A stretch of DNA of 64,000 nt from NCBI RefSeq assembly GCF_040409795.1, contig NZ_CP099571.1, forward strand, positions 682,001 to 746,000, read 5' to 3'. The DNA is from Polynucleobacter sp. MWH-UH19D (GTDB taxonomy: Bacteria > Pseudomonadota > Gammaproteobacteria > Burkholderiales > Burkholderiaceae). Shown here piece by piece: positions 8,865-16,454 of the stretch; position 1 is the first letter of the stretch, and each line of letters opens with the position of its first letter. The notes under the pieces are model-generated. The model was not told the DNA's origin. It made no database searches and was given only the letters and a program-made list of their open reading frames with translations. Both the position numbers and the translations under genes were made by a program.

Positions 8865-9791
8865 ATGAATTATTGCTTTTTTGGTGTTCGAGGTCTTATA
8901 GGATTAACCTTTGCTGTACTCGTATCCTTACTCAGTCTTAGTAGCCCCGCTCAAGCCCAATTTAAACCTGATGTTAAATATGCTCTGGTTAATGATATCA
9001 AGTTAGCGTATTACACTCGTGGCCAGGGTGAGCCATTAATGATGATTAATGGATTTATTTCTAGCATGTCATTGTGGGATCCAGCCTTACTCGAAGCCCT
9101 TTCAAAGAACAACACATTAATCCTATTTGATAATCGTGGCGTTGGTCTTTCCTCGGATACCAAACAAAACAACACAACGATTCCTCAAATGGCTGATGAT
9201 GCCGCTGGTCTGGCAAAAGCACTGGGGTATAAAAAAGTAAATATCCTTGGATGGTCAATGGGCGCTCGCATTGGACAACAGCTATTAATTCGTCATCCCG
9301 AGCTAGTGAGTAAGGCAATTCTTTGCGCTGCCAACCCCGGGGGTATTTATCAGATTCCAGCATCAAAAGATGTTGAGGCTAAATTAAACGATCCAAATGT
9401 CCCCGAGATGGATAAAGTTACGCTCGTTTTTACAAATAACGATGCCGGTAAAAAAGCTGCTCAGGAAGTTTTAGGTCGTTTAAAGACGGCTGTTGCAGCA
9501 GGCACTGTTCCAAATGACTTTGCGGTTTCTAAAGAAACAACTATTCGTCAGGATAGGGCGCGAACTACTCTGTGGAAGAGCAATCTAGATAATTACAAAG
9601 AGCTAAAAAATATCAAGGTGCCAGTGCTCCTCGCGGACGGTATGTACGACGTTGTGGATATGCCAAAGAATTCACAAATCATTGCAAATCAAATTCCATT
9701 TTCTTGGCTGGCATATTTTGATGGCGGTCATGCATTCCTATTTCAACAGTACAAACGTTTTGCAGATACCGTTAATGCATTTTTAATGTAA
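8865..9791 (+). CDS. Exported alpha/beta hydrolase
   Basis: A 308-aa alpha/beta-fold hydrolase. The frame is open further upstream, but I start at the ATG at 8865 because GAGGAAG lies just before it and it creates a signal peptide ending SSPAQAQ. The fold shows LFDNRGVGLS, the nucleophile G-W-S131-M-G, an acidic residue in LLADGMYDVVD and H289 in DGGHAF, giving a complete Ser-Asp-His triad. The overall sequence resembles 3-oxoadipate enol-lactonase or haloperoxidase-type enzymes, but these usually lack a signal peptide. It is the last gene of the exported-hydrolase run and converges on the mltF-like gene. Confidence 0.78.
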   Translation: MNYCFFGVRGLIGLTFAVLVSLLSLSSPAQAQFKPDVKYALVNDIKLAYYTRGQGEPLMMINGFISSMSLWDPALLEALSKNNTLILFDNRGVGLSSDTKQNNTTIPQMADDAAGLAKALGYKKVNILGWSMGARIGQQLLIRHPELVSKAILCAANPGGIYQIPASKDVEAKLNDPNVPEMDKVTLVFTNNDAGKKAAQEVLGRLKTAVAAGTVPNDFAVSKETTIRQDRARTTLWKSNLDNYKELKNIKVPVLLADGMYDVVDMPKNSQIIANQIPFSWLAYFDGGHAFLFQQYKRFADTVNAFLM

Positions 9792-9967
9792 TTTGATTTC
9801 TCCAAAAACAGGTCACCCGCGAAGGATTTGATTGTGTTGGTTTGCTGGTAATTATTTTTATGGCTTATCTAGAGATGCTAGCAGTGCAGCTAGTAGTGCA
9901 TGAGTTTTTGCTTAAGTTAAATGAGGCATAAATAAATCAATATATCTAACTCATGCAATGGCGATGG

Positions 9968-11431
9968 CTATTTATCGAGGTGATCAAGTTGGTCTTCAGA
10001 AATATCTACTTTAGGATTGAGGCTTAGCTGATAGGTTAAGTAATATTTATAGACATTTCGTACATAGTCTAAAGGCTCGATTCCGAATAACTCTGCGGCA
10101 ACTATTTCTACATTTAAAAACCACTGATTAGGATCAAAGCCGCGTATTTGAGCTTCTTTCCTTGCTTTGTTAATGTTTGCAGGACCCATGTTGTAGGATG
10201 CAATGGCAAACAATGCTAAATTATTTTTATTGAAATCTTCTTTTTTATAGTACTGCGTGGCAAGTTGGCTAAGATATTTTGCCCCAGCATGAATGTTTGG
10301 ATCTAAATTATGTATATCACCAACATTCATTGCCTCTCCAGTAGCTGTCATTAATTGCATGACGCCAATAGCTCCGGTAGGACTGATTAGGCTTTGATTT
10401 AGCATTGTTTCTTGAAAGCCGAATGATGCCAAAAAAAGGGGGTTCAAGCCGTATTGTTGACCATACTTTTCAAAGATTGGCCGCATGGCAATAAAGCGAC
10501 TCCACGCCTCTTTTGCTTTAGGGTCTTTTAGCGCATTTTTTCTTGAGCTAAAGTCATTTTTGCCAAACTGTATCAGTGCCTCATCATTAAAAGCGCTTCT
10601 TGAAAAATCCAGAATATCACTTTGCAATGTTTTATCTGCGCTGCGTATTGCCCAACCAATATTGCCCTTAATATCAAATTCGATGTTTGGACTAATTCTT
10701 GCGTCAGGAATGTACGGCTTCCAAAGTTCTGTGCGCCATTTAACGGCAAGCACATATTCAATCAATCCATCATTTACCATTTGCAGCATCTCTTCGTCAT
10801 CAAGCGCCAAACGATCCTGATAGATAATGACCGGGGGTAGGCCTTTATGAGCGAGTTCTGCGTTAAGCTGCTTAAGTGCTGCACTGCGAGTTTGCCTACC
10901 AAGACAGACCACTTTTCCTGATAGGTCCTCGGCTGAGTTAATCGGCCGTGCATGCGAGGAGGAAACCAGTACTTGCTTTTGATGCTCTGCGTGTTGAAGC
11001 GAAATGTACTTATCTGACTTTAGTTTTCTAGAATAGCCCCCTAAATAACCCATGGCGATATCTGCCTCGCCTGAATCTAATGGGTCAATCAACTTGCCTT
11101 CTGGCATGGGAACTAGTTCAACACTTATAGGTCTTTGGTACTTATTTGATAGCCATTTACCAAAGTATTGTGCAATTGGGACTGATAGGCCTGTAGATTT
11201 ATTTTTAGAGTTAAGGTAGATGGTGGGGTCATAAGGAACCGCCATCCGAATCTTTCCAGCATTAAGGGCTTGCTGATAGCTTAAGTATCTTTGTGGGTTT
11301 GCATTATTTGATTCTTTTGCGTTGGCAGATAGGCATAAGAATGCAGTAAGTAATAAAAATAGTGACTTTAGGCGAATATCTCTATTAGTAGAAAAGTGGG
11401 TTGAAAAAGGAAAAAATAGAGAAATATTCAT
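9968..11431 (-). CDS. mltF: MltF-like membrane-bound lytic murein transglycosylase
   Basis: A 487-aa two-domain protein. Residues about 55-300 form a periplasmic solute-binding (SBP_bac_3) domain, beginning with the typical IRMAVPYDPTIY. Residues about 315-460 form a soluble lytic transglycosylase domain with catalytic E341 in FGFQETMLNQ, then GAIGVMQLM and the A-x-YNMGP motif. This order is diagnostic of MltF, which cleaves peptidoglycan glycan strands and is tuned by ligand binding to the first domain. A hydrophobic segment at about residues 21-37 serves as signal or anchor, preceded by an unusually long n-region. The gene converges with the alpha/beta hydrolase and has no obvious operon partner. 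Confidence 0.85.
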   Translation of the reverse strand: MNISLFFPFSTHFSTNRDIRLKSLFLLLTAFLCLSANAKESNNANPQRYLSYQQALNAGKIRMAVPYDPTIYLNSKNKSTGLSVPIAQYFGKWLSNKYQRPISVELVPMPEGKLIDPLDSGEADIAMGYLGGYSRKLKSDKYISLQHAEHQKQVLVSSSHARPINSAEDLSGKVVCLGRQTRSAALKQLNAELAHKGLPPVIIYQDRLALDDEEMLQMVNDGLIEYVLAVKWRTELWKPYIPDARISPNIEFDIKGNIGWAIRSADKTLQSDILDFSRSAFNDEALIQFGKNDFSSRKNALKDPKAKEAWSRFIAMRPIFEKYGQQYGLNPLFLASFGFQETMLNQSLISPTGAIGVMQLMTATGEAMNVGDIHNLDPNIHAGAKYLSQLATQYYKKEDFNKNNLALFAIASYNMGPANINKARKEAQIRGFDPNQWFLNVEIVAAELFGIEPLDYVRNVYKYYLTYQLSLNPKVDISEDQLDHLDK

Positions 11432-11574
11432 TGCCGAGCTTTATTGAAAATTTATTTAATGCTTTTAAATATGTCTTAAAGCAGATTATATAAAACGATG
11501 GGGCTAGCAACTATCTATTTACGCGCCAAAGAAAAAGCCTCTGAATTTTTCTAATGGCCCGACTATTTGCGAGA

Positions 11575-11600
11575 TAAAAAGGCCGCCATCAAAGATGGCC
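11575..11600 (-). terminator. Rho-independent terminator of the histidine phosphatase gene
   Basis: Read on the minus strand: a GGCCATC arm, TTT loop, a GATGG...GGCC arm with a small bulge, then TTTTT. It lies about 90 bases after the stop at 11693. Confidence 0.7.
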
Positions 11601-11692
11601 GTGAAGAAGGTCTACAAACACGTACAAAAAGTGTTTCATAAGGCGTAAAAAATTGTCGAGTATATAAACGTGTGTTTGCTTGAGCTTGCCGC

Positions 11693-12274
11693 TTAGTAAC
11701 TTGGACTTGGAAAAATCTGTTGCGAAATAAATTTGCCATTCTGATCAACCTTAACTAAGACCATGTCACCCACATTGACGACTTTGCCTGTGAAGGCTTC
11801 AATATTGACATGATGCGTTACTAAAATCAGCGGTTTATTAGGGTTGTCACGAAGTTGACTGCTAATCAATTTTTCTAATTCTTGGGTTCGCCGCTTTGCA
11901 AGATTCATGTCATCAAAAAAAGAGCCTAGTGCATCTGACTTGATAACAGGACCCTTATTTAAGAGCCTTGCAGTATCTAAGCATCTACACCAAGGGCTGC
12001 TAATCACTTTTGCAGACTGTATGCCTTGATTGCTGAGCCATTCACCGATTAATGCCGCCTGTTTTTTTCCTTTATCACCCAGATTTCTTTGGCTTGAGCA
12101 GTCATGAAGTTGGTAGCCTGCAGGATCCCCGAAACCAGGGGCATCTGCATGGCGCATGAGCAAAACATGCTGGCCATCATGAAGCTCACTTTTTAGGCTT
12201 GCCTTCGCAGGGAGGGTAAGCAGGGTGCATAAAAGGCCTACCAGTAAAGGGGTAATTAGATTGAGATATTTCAT
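11693..12274 (-). CDS. Exported histidine phosphatase family protein
   Basis: A 193-aa phosphoglycerate-mutase-like phosphatase. The catalytic R-H-A motif lies in LLMRHADAPG, followed by RNLGDKGKKQAALIGEWL, the SSPWCRCLDTARLL arginine motif, and the second histidine in VTHHVNIEA. I choose the ATG at 12274 because it gives MKYLNLITPLLVGLLCTLLTLPAKA, a good signal peptide; the open frame extends 19 codons further. Export suggests a periplasmic phosphatase. It is divergent from sodC with about 158 bases between. A T-rich hairpin downstream ends the transcript. The physiological substrate is unknown. Confidence 0.8.
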   Translation of the reverse strand: MKYLNLITPLLVGLLCTLLTLPAKASLKSELHDGQHVLLMRHADAPGFGDPAGYQLHDCSSQRNLGDKGKKQAALIGEWLSNQGIQSAKVISSPWCRCLDTARLLNKGPVIKSDALGSFFDDMNLAKRRTQELEKLISSQLRDNPNKPLILVTHHVNIEAFTGKVVNVGDMVLVKVDQNGKFISQQIFPSPSY

Positions 12275-12432
12275 GTTTTGAGCCTTGCTAAGAGCTTCAG
12301 TGTATTCAAAATGCACAAATTTTGCAGACATTTGCTATCTCATTAAGGCTTATGCAAAGACTCTTTGATTGTGTCAAACTTGACGTGCAATCACCCCTCA
12401 ACTTCATGGCCTCATCTGCAAAGGAGCCCAAT

Positions 12433-12966
12433 ATGAACCTTAATAAAAAACGATTAATCATTTCACTTTCTGCAGTCGGCTCACTCTTATTAGTAGCCTG
12501 TCAATCGATGGAGCAGGGTACTGGTCAAAAGGCAAGTGCGACATTGGATTCTAGGTCTGGATCGCAGGCTAAAGGTGAGGTTACCTTTGTTTGGCAAGGC
12601 CATGACGTTCTGGTAAGTGGAAAGTTTTCAGGTTTAAAGCCTAATGCAGAGCAAGGCTTTCATGTGCATGAAAAAGGGGATTGTTCTGCGCCAGATGCAA
12701 CGAGTGCTGGCGGACACTTTAATCCCGACACTAAGATGCATGGCATGCCTAACAGCGGTATGAATCATGCTGGTGATATGCCGAACATCAAATCGGATGC
12801 AAATGGGAATGCGGTTTACTCAGCAAAGTTACATGGATTTGCTGTCAATAGTGGTGCCAATGGCATTGTGGGTCGTTCGGTTGTAGTACATCGCGACCCA
12901 GACGACTACAAATCACAGCCAGCGGGAAACTCTGGTCCTCGGATCGCTTGTGGCTTGATTAAGTAA
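12433..12966 (+). CDS. sodC: Lipoprotein Cu/Zn superoxide dismutase
   Basis: A 177-aa periplasmic superoxide dismutase that converts superoxide to oxygen and peroxide. AAGGAG lies at the right distance before the ATG at 12433; the open frame upstream is not used. The N-terminus ends in a lipobox (LLLVACQS), so the enzyme is membrane-anchored. Metal-site motifs are clear: F-H-V-H-E-K-G-D-C (Cu ligands and the disulfide Cys), GGHFNP (bridging His), further Zn-loop histidines, and GRSVVVHRDPDD (last Cu ligand). It ends with SGPRIACGLI, the second disulfide Cys and dimer region. Conserved family length. Confidence 0.93.
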   Translation: MNLNKKRLIISLSAVGSLLLVACQSMEQGTGQKASATLDSRSGSQAKGEVTFVWQGHDVLVSGKFSGLKPNAEQGFHVHEKGDCSAPDATSAGGHFNPDTKMHGMPNSGMNHAGDMPNIKSDANGNAVYSAKLHGFAVNSGANGIVGRSVVVHRDPDDYKSQPAGNSGPRIACGLIK

Positions 12967-13061
12967 GCAAGCAAGTATTTAACTAACTAAATTATGAAGC
13001 AATCAACTACATAGTAAGTAATTCACTAACTCACTCAGTTGCATTGGGTTTAAAAGCTTAA

Positions 13062-13463
13062 ATGAGGCGTCTTTTTGCTTTGATCTCATTAGTCTTGGCA
13101 ATAGCCCCCTTGGGGGCTATTGCCAAGACTAATATCTACCAGTGCGAGGTAGTCAGTGATCTTTACATTAAACAAGATGGCTCTCTAGATCTAATGCAGA
13201 GCAGCCCGCGCATTGGTCAGAGATTTACAGTGATTAAAAAGACCGGTGAGATTATTGGCGATGTGATGGATTCATTAAATAAGCCAAGAGTCATCGTCTC
13301 GGGAGTTGATAAAAATTCATATAAGCTACTCTGGCAGCAAAAATCTTCTGCAAGCAATGGCGTCTACATTGACTATTTGAGTATCGATGGCTCGATCAGT
13401 GGCAGCAAAAAACCATTTGGATTTTTCTCTGGAAGCTTGCTTATGTCAGGATGGTGTGAGTAG
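13062..13463 (+). CDS. Hypothetical exported protein with a giant palindrome in its signal-peptide region
   Basis: A 133-aa protein that I do not recognise. It starts with a signal peptide (MRRLFALISLVLAIAPLGAIA) and has two cysteines (YQCEV near the start and SGWCE at the end) that may pair. The middle looks beta-rich, with a YKLLWQQKSS...YIDYLSIDG pattern. The codons for the hydrophobic core are part of a near-contiguous perfect inverted repeat (13088-13133). Small proteins of this type occur as lineage-specific unknowns in freshwater Burkholderiales, which is recollection and not verified. Confidence 0.6.
   Translation: MRRLFALISLVLAIAPLGAIAKTNIYQCEVVSDLYIKQDGSLDLMQSSPRIGQRFTVIKKTGEIIGDVMDSLNKPRVIVSGVDKNSYKLLWQQKSSASNGVYIDYLSIDGSISGSKKPFGFFSGSLLMSGWCE
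13088..13133. repeat. Perfect inverted repeat, 22-bp arms with a 2-bp centre
   Basis: The arms begin ATTAGTCTTGG and end CCAAGACTAAT, meeting at a TT centre flanked by CCCCC and GGGGG. All 22 pairs match. It starts 26 bases after the ATG of the hypothetical gene and would form a very stable hairpin in the mRNA or a cruciform in DNA. There is no T run, so it is not a standard terminator. Confidence 0.95.
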
Positions 13464-13514
13464 ACCAATCTAGCCACAAGTCTTGAGCATCCTTAATTGG
13501 GCTTTAGATAGGGT

Positions 13515-13865
13515 TCACTTGACGATGAGAAGTTGCCTCATGAGTTCAAGTGCTTGATCGGCAGTCTTGACGGGCTTTCCCTCGCCAGATTTGCCGATTA
13601 CAAAAGATTTATCTTTGCGAATATAGACATGGACAAAGGTTTCGTTCTTATTAGCCCCGATCACCACTTGTAGCACTGGTTCAGCGCTAGCCCGATCATA
13701 AGATTCAGTAAAACTGGTGTAATCAAGTTCATCAGGGCGATCTTTGGCAATTTCCCGAATGAGTTGAGTAATACCTTCTATGAGTTTGCAGTACTGCCCA
13801 TGAAAGCTAGGATCAGATTGTCTGAGCTCTTCAATTGCGATGGCGTGAAGTGCGCTATTGGCCAT
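13515..13865 (-). CDS. Hypothetical cytosolic protein
   Basis: A 116-aa protein with no signal peptide or membrane segment that I do not recognise. The first half is predicted helical (LHAIAIEELRQ, YCKLIEGITQLIREIAKD); the second half has a strand pattern (PVLQVVIGANKNETFVHVYIRKDKSFVIG) followed by a C-terminal helix. It starts 2 bases after the stop of the 65-aa gene upstream, so the two are almost certainly co-transcribed and perhaps translationally coupled. The pair is divergent from the VWA gene. No function can be assigned. Confidence 0.6.
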   Translation of the reverse strand: MANSALHAIAIEELRQSDPSFHGQYCKLIEGITQLIREIAKDRPDELDYTSFTESYDRASAEPVLQVVIGANKNETFVHVYIRKDKSFVIGKSGEGKPVKTADQALELMRQLLIVK

Positions 13866-13867
13866 GA

Positions 13868-14065
13868 TTATTTCAAGATTTCCAGATGAACAAATGCATC
13901 TAACTCTTCAAGTGAGCCTCTGCCATCAATGGCAGCAAGAGTGAGCGCTTCTTGTTTAAAGTCTTCAAGACTAGGGTGGGTGCCATCGCCACCTAAGTTG
14001 ACAATGTAAGTCCAGAGCACACGCTCTGGTTGATGCTTACGGTAGACGTCAACAATCCGTTTCAT
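13868..14065 (-). CDS. Small hypothetical protein, first gene of a two-gene operon
   Basis: A 65-aa soluble protein with no recognised domain. The start has a good ribosome binding site on the minus strand (GGAGAG about 6 bases before ATG). The sequence is polar and probably helical at both ends, with a conserved-looking NLGGDGTHPS turn. It is immediately followed by the 116-aa unknown gene, which suggests that the two products act together. It shares an upstream region of about 220 bases with the VWA-domain gene. Confidence 0.6.
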   Translation of the reverse strand: MKRIVDVYRKHQPERVLWTYIVNLGGDGTHPSLEDFKQEALTLAAIDGRGSLEELDAFVHLEILK

Positions 14066-14238
14066 TTACACTCTCCATTTAATCAATATACGCCTGCGAG
14101 CTGTAAATGGCATTCATTTTTAATAGTGCAGTGCGACATTGATTTTGAGTTGAGTTGCACGCTATTTTTAGCTTTCTTGGCTATTAAGCTCATCCTATGA
14201 GCCTCACCTTCCGTAATCTGACCTTCAGTACATAACCG

Positions 14239-14277
14239 CCTGTATTTGTCATTTCTGCAAATTTAGGCAAATACAGG
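14239..14277 (+). promoter_or_regulatory. Hairpin that covers the ribosome binding site of the VWA gene
   Basis: A perfect 10-bp inverted repeat (CCTGTATTTG with CAAATACAGG, 19-nt loop). Its right arm overlaps the first bases of the AGGAGG Shine-Dalgarno at 14275-14280, five bases before the ATG at 14286. Folding of the mRNA would hide part of the ribosome binding site. It could equally be an operator dyad at DNA level. Confidence 0.6.
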
Positions 14278-14285
14278 AGGAAGTC

Positions 14286-15632
14286 ATGATTAACGGAAAA
14301 GCCCTAGAAGTCGTTTTAAATACCCGTAAACAAGTATTGGCTAGTAATTCAGGCGAAAGCTTGGCTGTCTTGCTACGCCTACGTGCCCCACTGCAGGAGG
14401 CAGATGCATTGGCACGCAGAGCTCAAATTGCAGTCTCTCTAGTGATTGATCGCTCAGGCTCCATGAATGGCGGCAAGCTAGATGAAGCAAAACGATGTGC
14501 TCTAGATTTGTTATCTCGCCTTAAGGATGGCGATTGGGTCTCTGTCGTGATTTATGACGATCAGGTAGAAGTCTTGCTTGAGACTATGTCAGTTCGAATG
14601 GCCAAAACACTATTGCCTCTCCGCTTGGACGAGATACAACCACGCAATATGACCAATTTGCATGGTGGTTGGCTTAAAGGTGCTGAAACTCTTGCCCCAA
14701 GAGCAGGGCGCGGGATGGTGAGCCGAGTGATCTTATTATCTGACGGCCAAGCCAATCGAGGTTTGCTAGAAAGAGAATCGATCTACCAACAGGTTAGAGA
14801 TTTGGCTAGCGCTGGAGTCACCACAACCACAGTAGGCATTGGTTTTGATTTCAATGAAGAGCTCATGACAGGTATTGCTACTGCTGGTCAAGGTAATAGC
14901 TGGTATGGCCAACGCGCAGAAGACCTTGCTGAATCATTTGATGCTGAACTTGGCTTCTTAACAAACCTGGTTTGGCAAGATGTACGGGTGCAACTCGACT
15001 CACCACTATTGCCTCGTATGGGACAGATCAAAGTTCGCAATGACTATGTTCAAAATACTGTAGGACAGTATTGTTTACCTGCGATTGCTCAAGGCTCAGA
15101 AGTATGGATGGCGATATCGCTATCGATGTCTGAAGTCATTCATTTGCAAGATAACGGCTCTCCACTACGTTGTGTCATTTTTGTAAGAGACCAAGACGGC
15201 ATTGAGCATGAGTTCACTGTCAGTTTGCCTCAAATGCGAGTGGTATCTCTAGTGGATTACCAGATGGCGCAAGAAGATGAGTTAGTAGCAAGGCGCTTTA
15301 ATGAAGTAGAGGCCGCAGATATTCAGAGAGAAGCCCGCTTGTTTGTAAGGGATCGTAATTGGTCTGCAGTAGAACGCTTGATGGCTAAGCTTGAAGAGCG
15401 TGCGCGTGAGAACCCATGGCTAGCAGAAACAGTTAGCTACTTACGTAAGTTGCTAGAGAGACGTGATCACGAAGCAATGGAAAAAGAGCTGATGTATTCC
15501 TCAGATAAGCTAAAGAATCGCATTGCTGAATTAGATGATGTGATGATGTTCTGCGCGGATGCTGAAGCAGTCAAACCGGCGTTCTTACGCAAGAAGGCAG
15601 TGCAAGGTCGCAATACAGACTCACAAAAGTAA
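14286..15632 (+). CDS. VWA domain-containing protein
   Basis: A 448-aa protein with a von Willebrand factor type A domain at about residues 48-215. The MIDAS motif is complete at D55-R-S-G-S59, with the later Thr (NMTNLHGG) and Asp (ILLSDGQANRG) also present, so it should bind a divalent cation and a protein partner. The C-terminal part contains a long charged helical region (residues about 335-430). There is no signal peptide, so it is cytosolic. It has a strong AGGAGG site that overlaps a possible inhibitory hairpin. The usual VWA partner, a MoxR ATPase, is not adjacent. It ends in a clear terminator, so it is monocistronic. Confidence 0.8.
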   Translation: MINGKALEVVLNTRKQVLASNSGESLAVLLRLRAPLQEADALARRAQIAVSLVIDRSGSMNGGKLDEAKRCALDLLSRLKDGDWVSVVIYDDQVEVLLETMSVRMAKTLLPLRLDEIQPRNMTNLHGGWLKGAETLAPRAGRGMVSRVILLSDGQANRGLLERESIYQQVRDLASAGVTTTTVGIGFDFNEELMTGIATAGQGNSWYGQRAEDLAESFDAELGFLTNLVWQDVRVQLDSPLLPRMGQIKVRNDYVQNTVGQYCLPAIAQGSEVWMAISLSMSEVIHLQDNGSPLRCVIFVRDQDGIEHEFTVSLPQMRVVSLVDYQMAQEDELVARRFNEVEAADIQREARLFVRDRNWSAVERLMAKLEERARENPWLAETVSYLRKLLERRDHEAMEKELMYSSDKLKNRIAELDDVMMFCADAEAVKPAFLRKKAVQGRNTDSQK

Positions 15633-15679
15633 AAATTGATGTGAAGTAGATCAATAAAAATAAACAATATCAACCAATG

Positions 15680-15715
15680 GCTGTAGGAAGAGGTAATACT
15701 TTCCTACAGCTTTTT
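15680..15715 (+). terminator. Rho-independent terminator of the VWA gene
   Basis: A 10-bp stem (GCTGTAGGAA with TTCCTACAGC), 11-nt loop and TTTTT, about 50 bases after the VWA stop codon. Confidence 0.9.
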
Positions 15716-15786
15716 CATCTTTTATCTCTATTTATTTCTCGCTGAAGTGACTACGCTGAACCTTTCTATATAGAGGAGGGTTTCTT

Positions 15787-15918
15787 ATGCAAGTATCTGT
15801 TGAGTGCACTCATAAAACATTGCGTCTCTTTAAGATTCAATTAGACGTAAGAACCGTCATGGTCTTACTCATTATTTGGTTCATTTGGGGAATTTTGAGC
15901 TTTTTAAAGATACTCTAG
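15787..15918 (+). CDS. Putative 43-aa single-pass membrane protein
   Basis: A short open frame with an excellent ribosome binding site (GAGGAGG ending 6 bases before the ATG). It begins MQVSVECTHKTLRLFKIQ and has a hydrophobic segment from about residue 25 to 40 (MVLLIIWFIWGILSFL), then ends KIL. The region lies between the VWA terminator and the next small genes, so it needs its own promoter. I do not recognise the peptide. The strong ribosome binding site and clean membrane segment argue for a real small protein. Confidence 0.55.
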   Translation: MQVSVECTHKTLRLFKIQLDVRTVMVLLIIWFIWGILSFLKIL

Positions 15919-15967
15919 ATAGTCATACCCCTAGCTTCTAACGGCAATTTAAAAATAAAATAGTCGT

Positions 15968-16177
15968 ATGCCTGAAAGCCTTCAAACTTTGCGCTCAACT
16001 AAACCACCTAAGGTCAAAAAGACCTTGGATGATTTATTGGGAGAAGGGCAAGTCAAAACAGGTAAAGCAGTGTTAGATGAAAAAGCCAAAAAAGCAAAAG
16101 AAGAGGAACTCTTTTTAGCAGCCGCGCAAGAAGAATTACGTATGCGTCAATTTGCAACGAAAAGACGCGCTAGGTAA
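15968..16177 (+). CDS. Small charged hypothetical protein
   Basis: A 69-aa protein rich in Lys, Glu and Ala (DEKAKKAKEEELFLAAAQEELRMRQF), with a likely single long helix or coiled coil at residues 28-63 and a basic C-terminus (TKRRAR). No signal peptide or membrane segment is seen. It is followed after 3 bases by another small gene, so they are probably one transcript. Possible nucleic-acid or membrane-surface binding is only a guess from the charge. Confidence 0.55.
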   Translation: MPESLQTLRSTKPPKVKKTLDDLLGEGQVKTGKAVLDEKAKKAKEEELFLAAAQEELRMRQFATKRRAR

Positions 16178-16180
16178 ATC

Positions 16181-16363
16181 ATGTCAAAGCCATCAAATCG
16201 AACGCCCAATCAAACGCCCAATCGAACCCTCAAATGGTTGATCGTATTTGCCGTATTAGCGCTGGCTCTATTTGTTTTGGTTGATCAGGGTATTTGCAAT
16301 CGCTGGGTGTATCACGACTATGCTACCGGAATCGATCGGAAAATGGAGTGTTTCTGGAAGTAA
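16181..16363 (+). CDS. Small single-pass membrane protein with a short repeat at the N-terminus
   Basis: A 60-aa protein. Residues 5-16 contain a repeat of T-P-N units (NRTPNQTPNRT) encoded by an almost perfect 12-bp tandem repeat. A membrane segment follows (about residues 19-36, WLIVFAVLALALFVLV), then a short tail with two cysteines. Positive residues lie before the segment. It begins 3 bases after the preceding gene, so it is co-transcribed. The family is not recognised. Confidence 0.5.
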   Translation: MSKPSNRTPNQTPNRTLKWLIVFAVLALALFVLVDQGICNRWVYHDYATGIDRKMECFWK

Positions 16364-16454
16364 ATCAGCAATAAGGGTTGGTGTGCATTGCCCCAGATTC
16401 AGGGTAGTATTTGGCTTGAACCCATTAATTTTTTGATTGCAGTGAATTCCCGCC

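Noticed and set aside
9897..9957. 8-bp inverted repeat (TGCATGAG / CTCATGCA) between the hydrolase and mltF
   Set aside because: The arms are 45 bases apart with no T run; it is weak as a terminator and could be chance.
10485..10840. Plus-strand open frames inside the mltF-like gene
   Set aside because: They run antisense to a clearly conserved protein, have no ribosome binding sites and no domain; treated as shadow frames.
11563..11748. 61-aa minus-strand frame downstream of the phosphatase
   Set aside because: It overlaps the 3' end of the phosphatase gene and its terminator, and has no start context.
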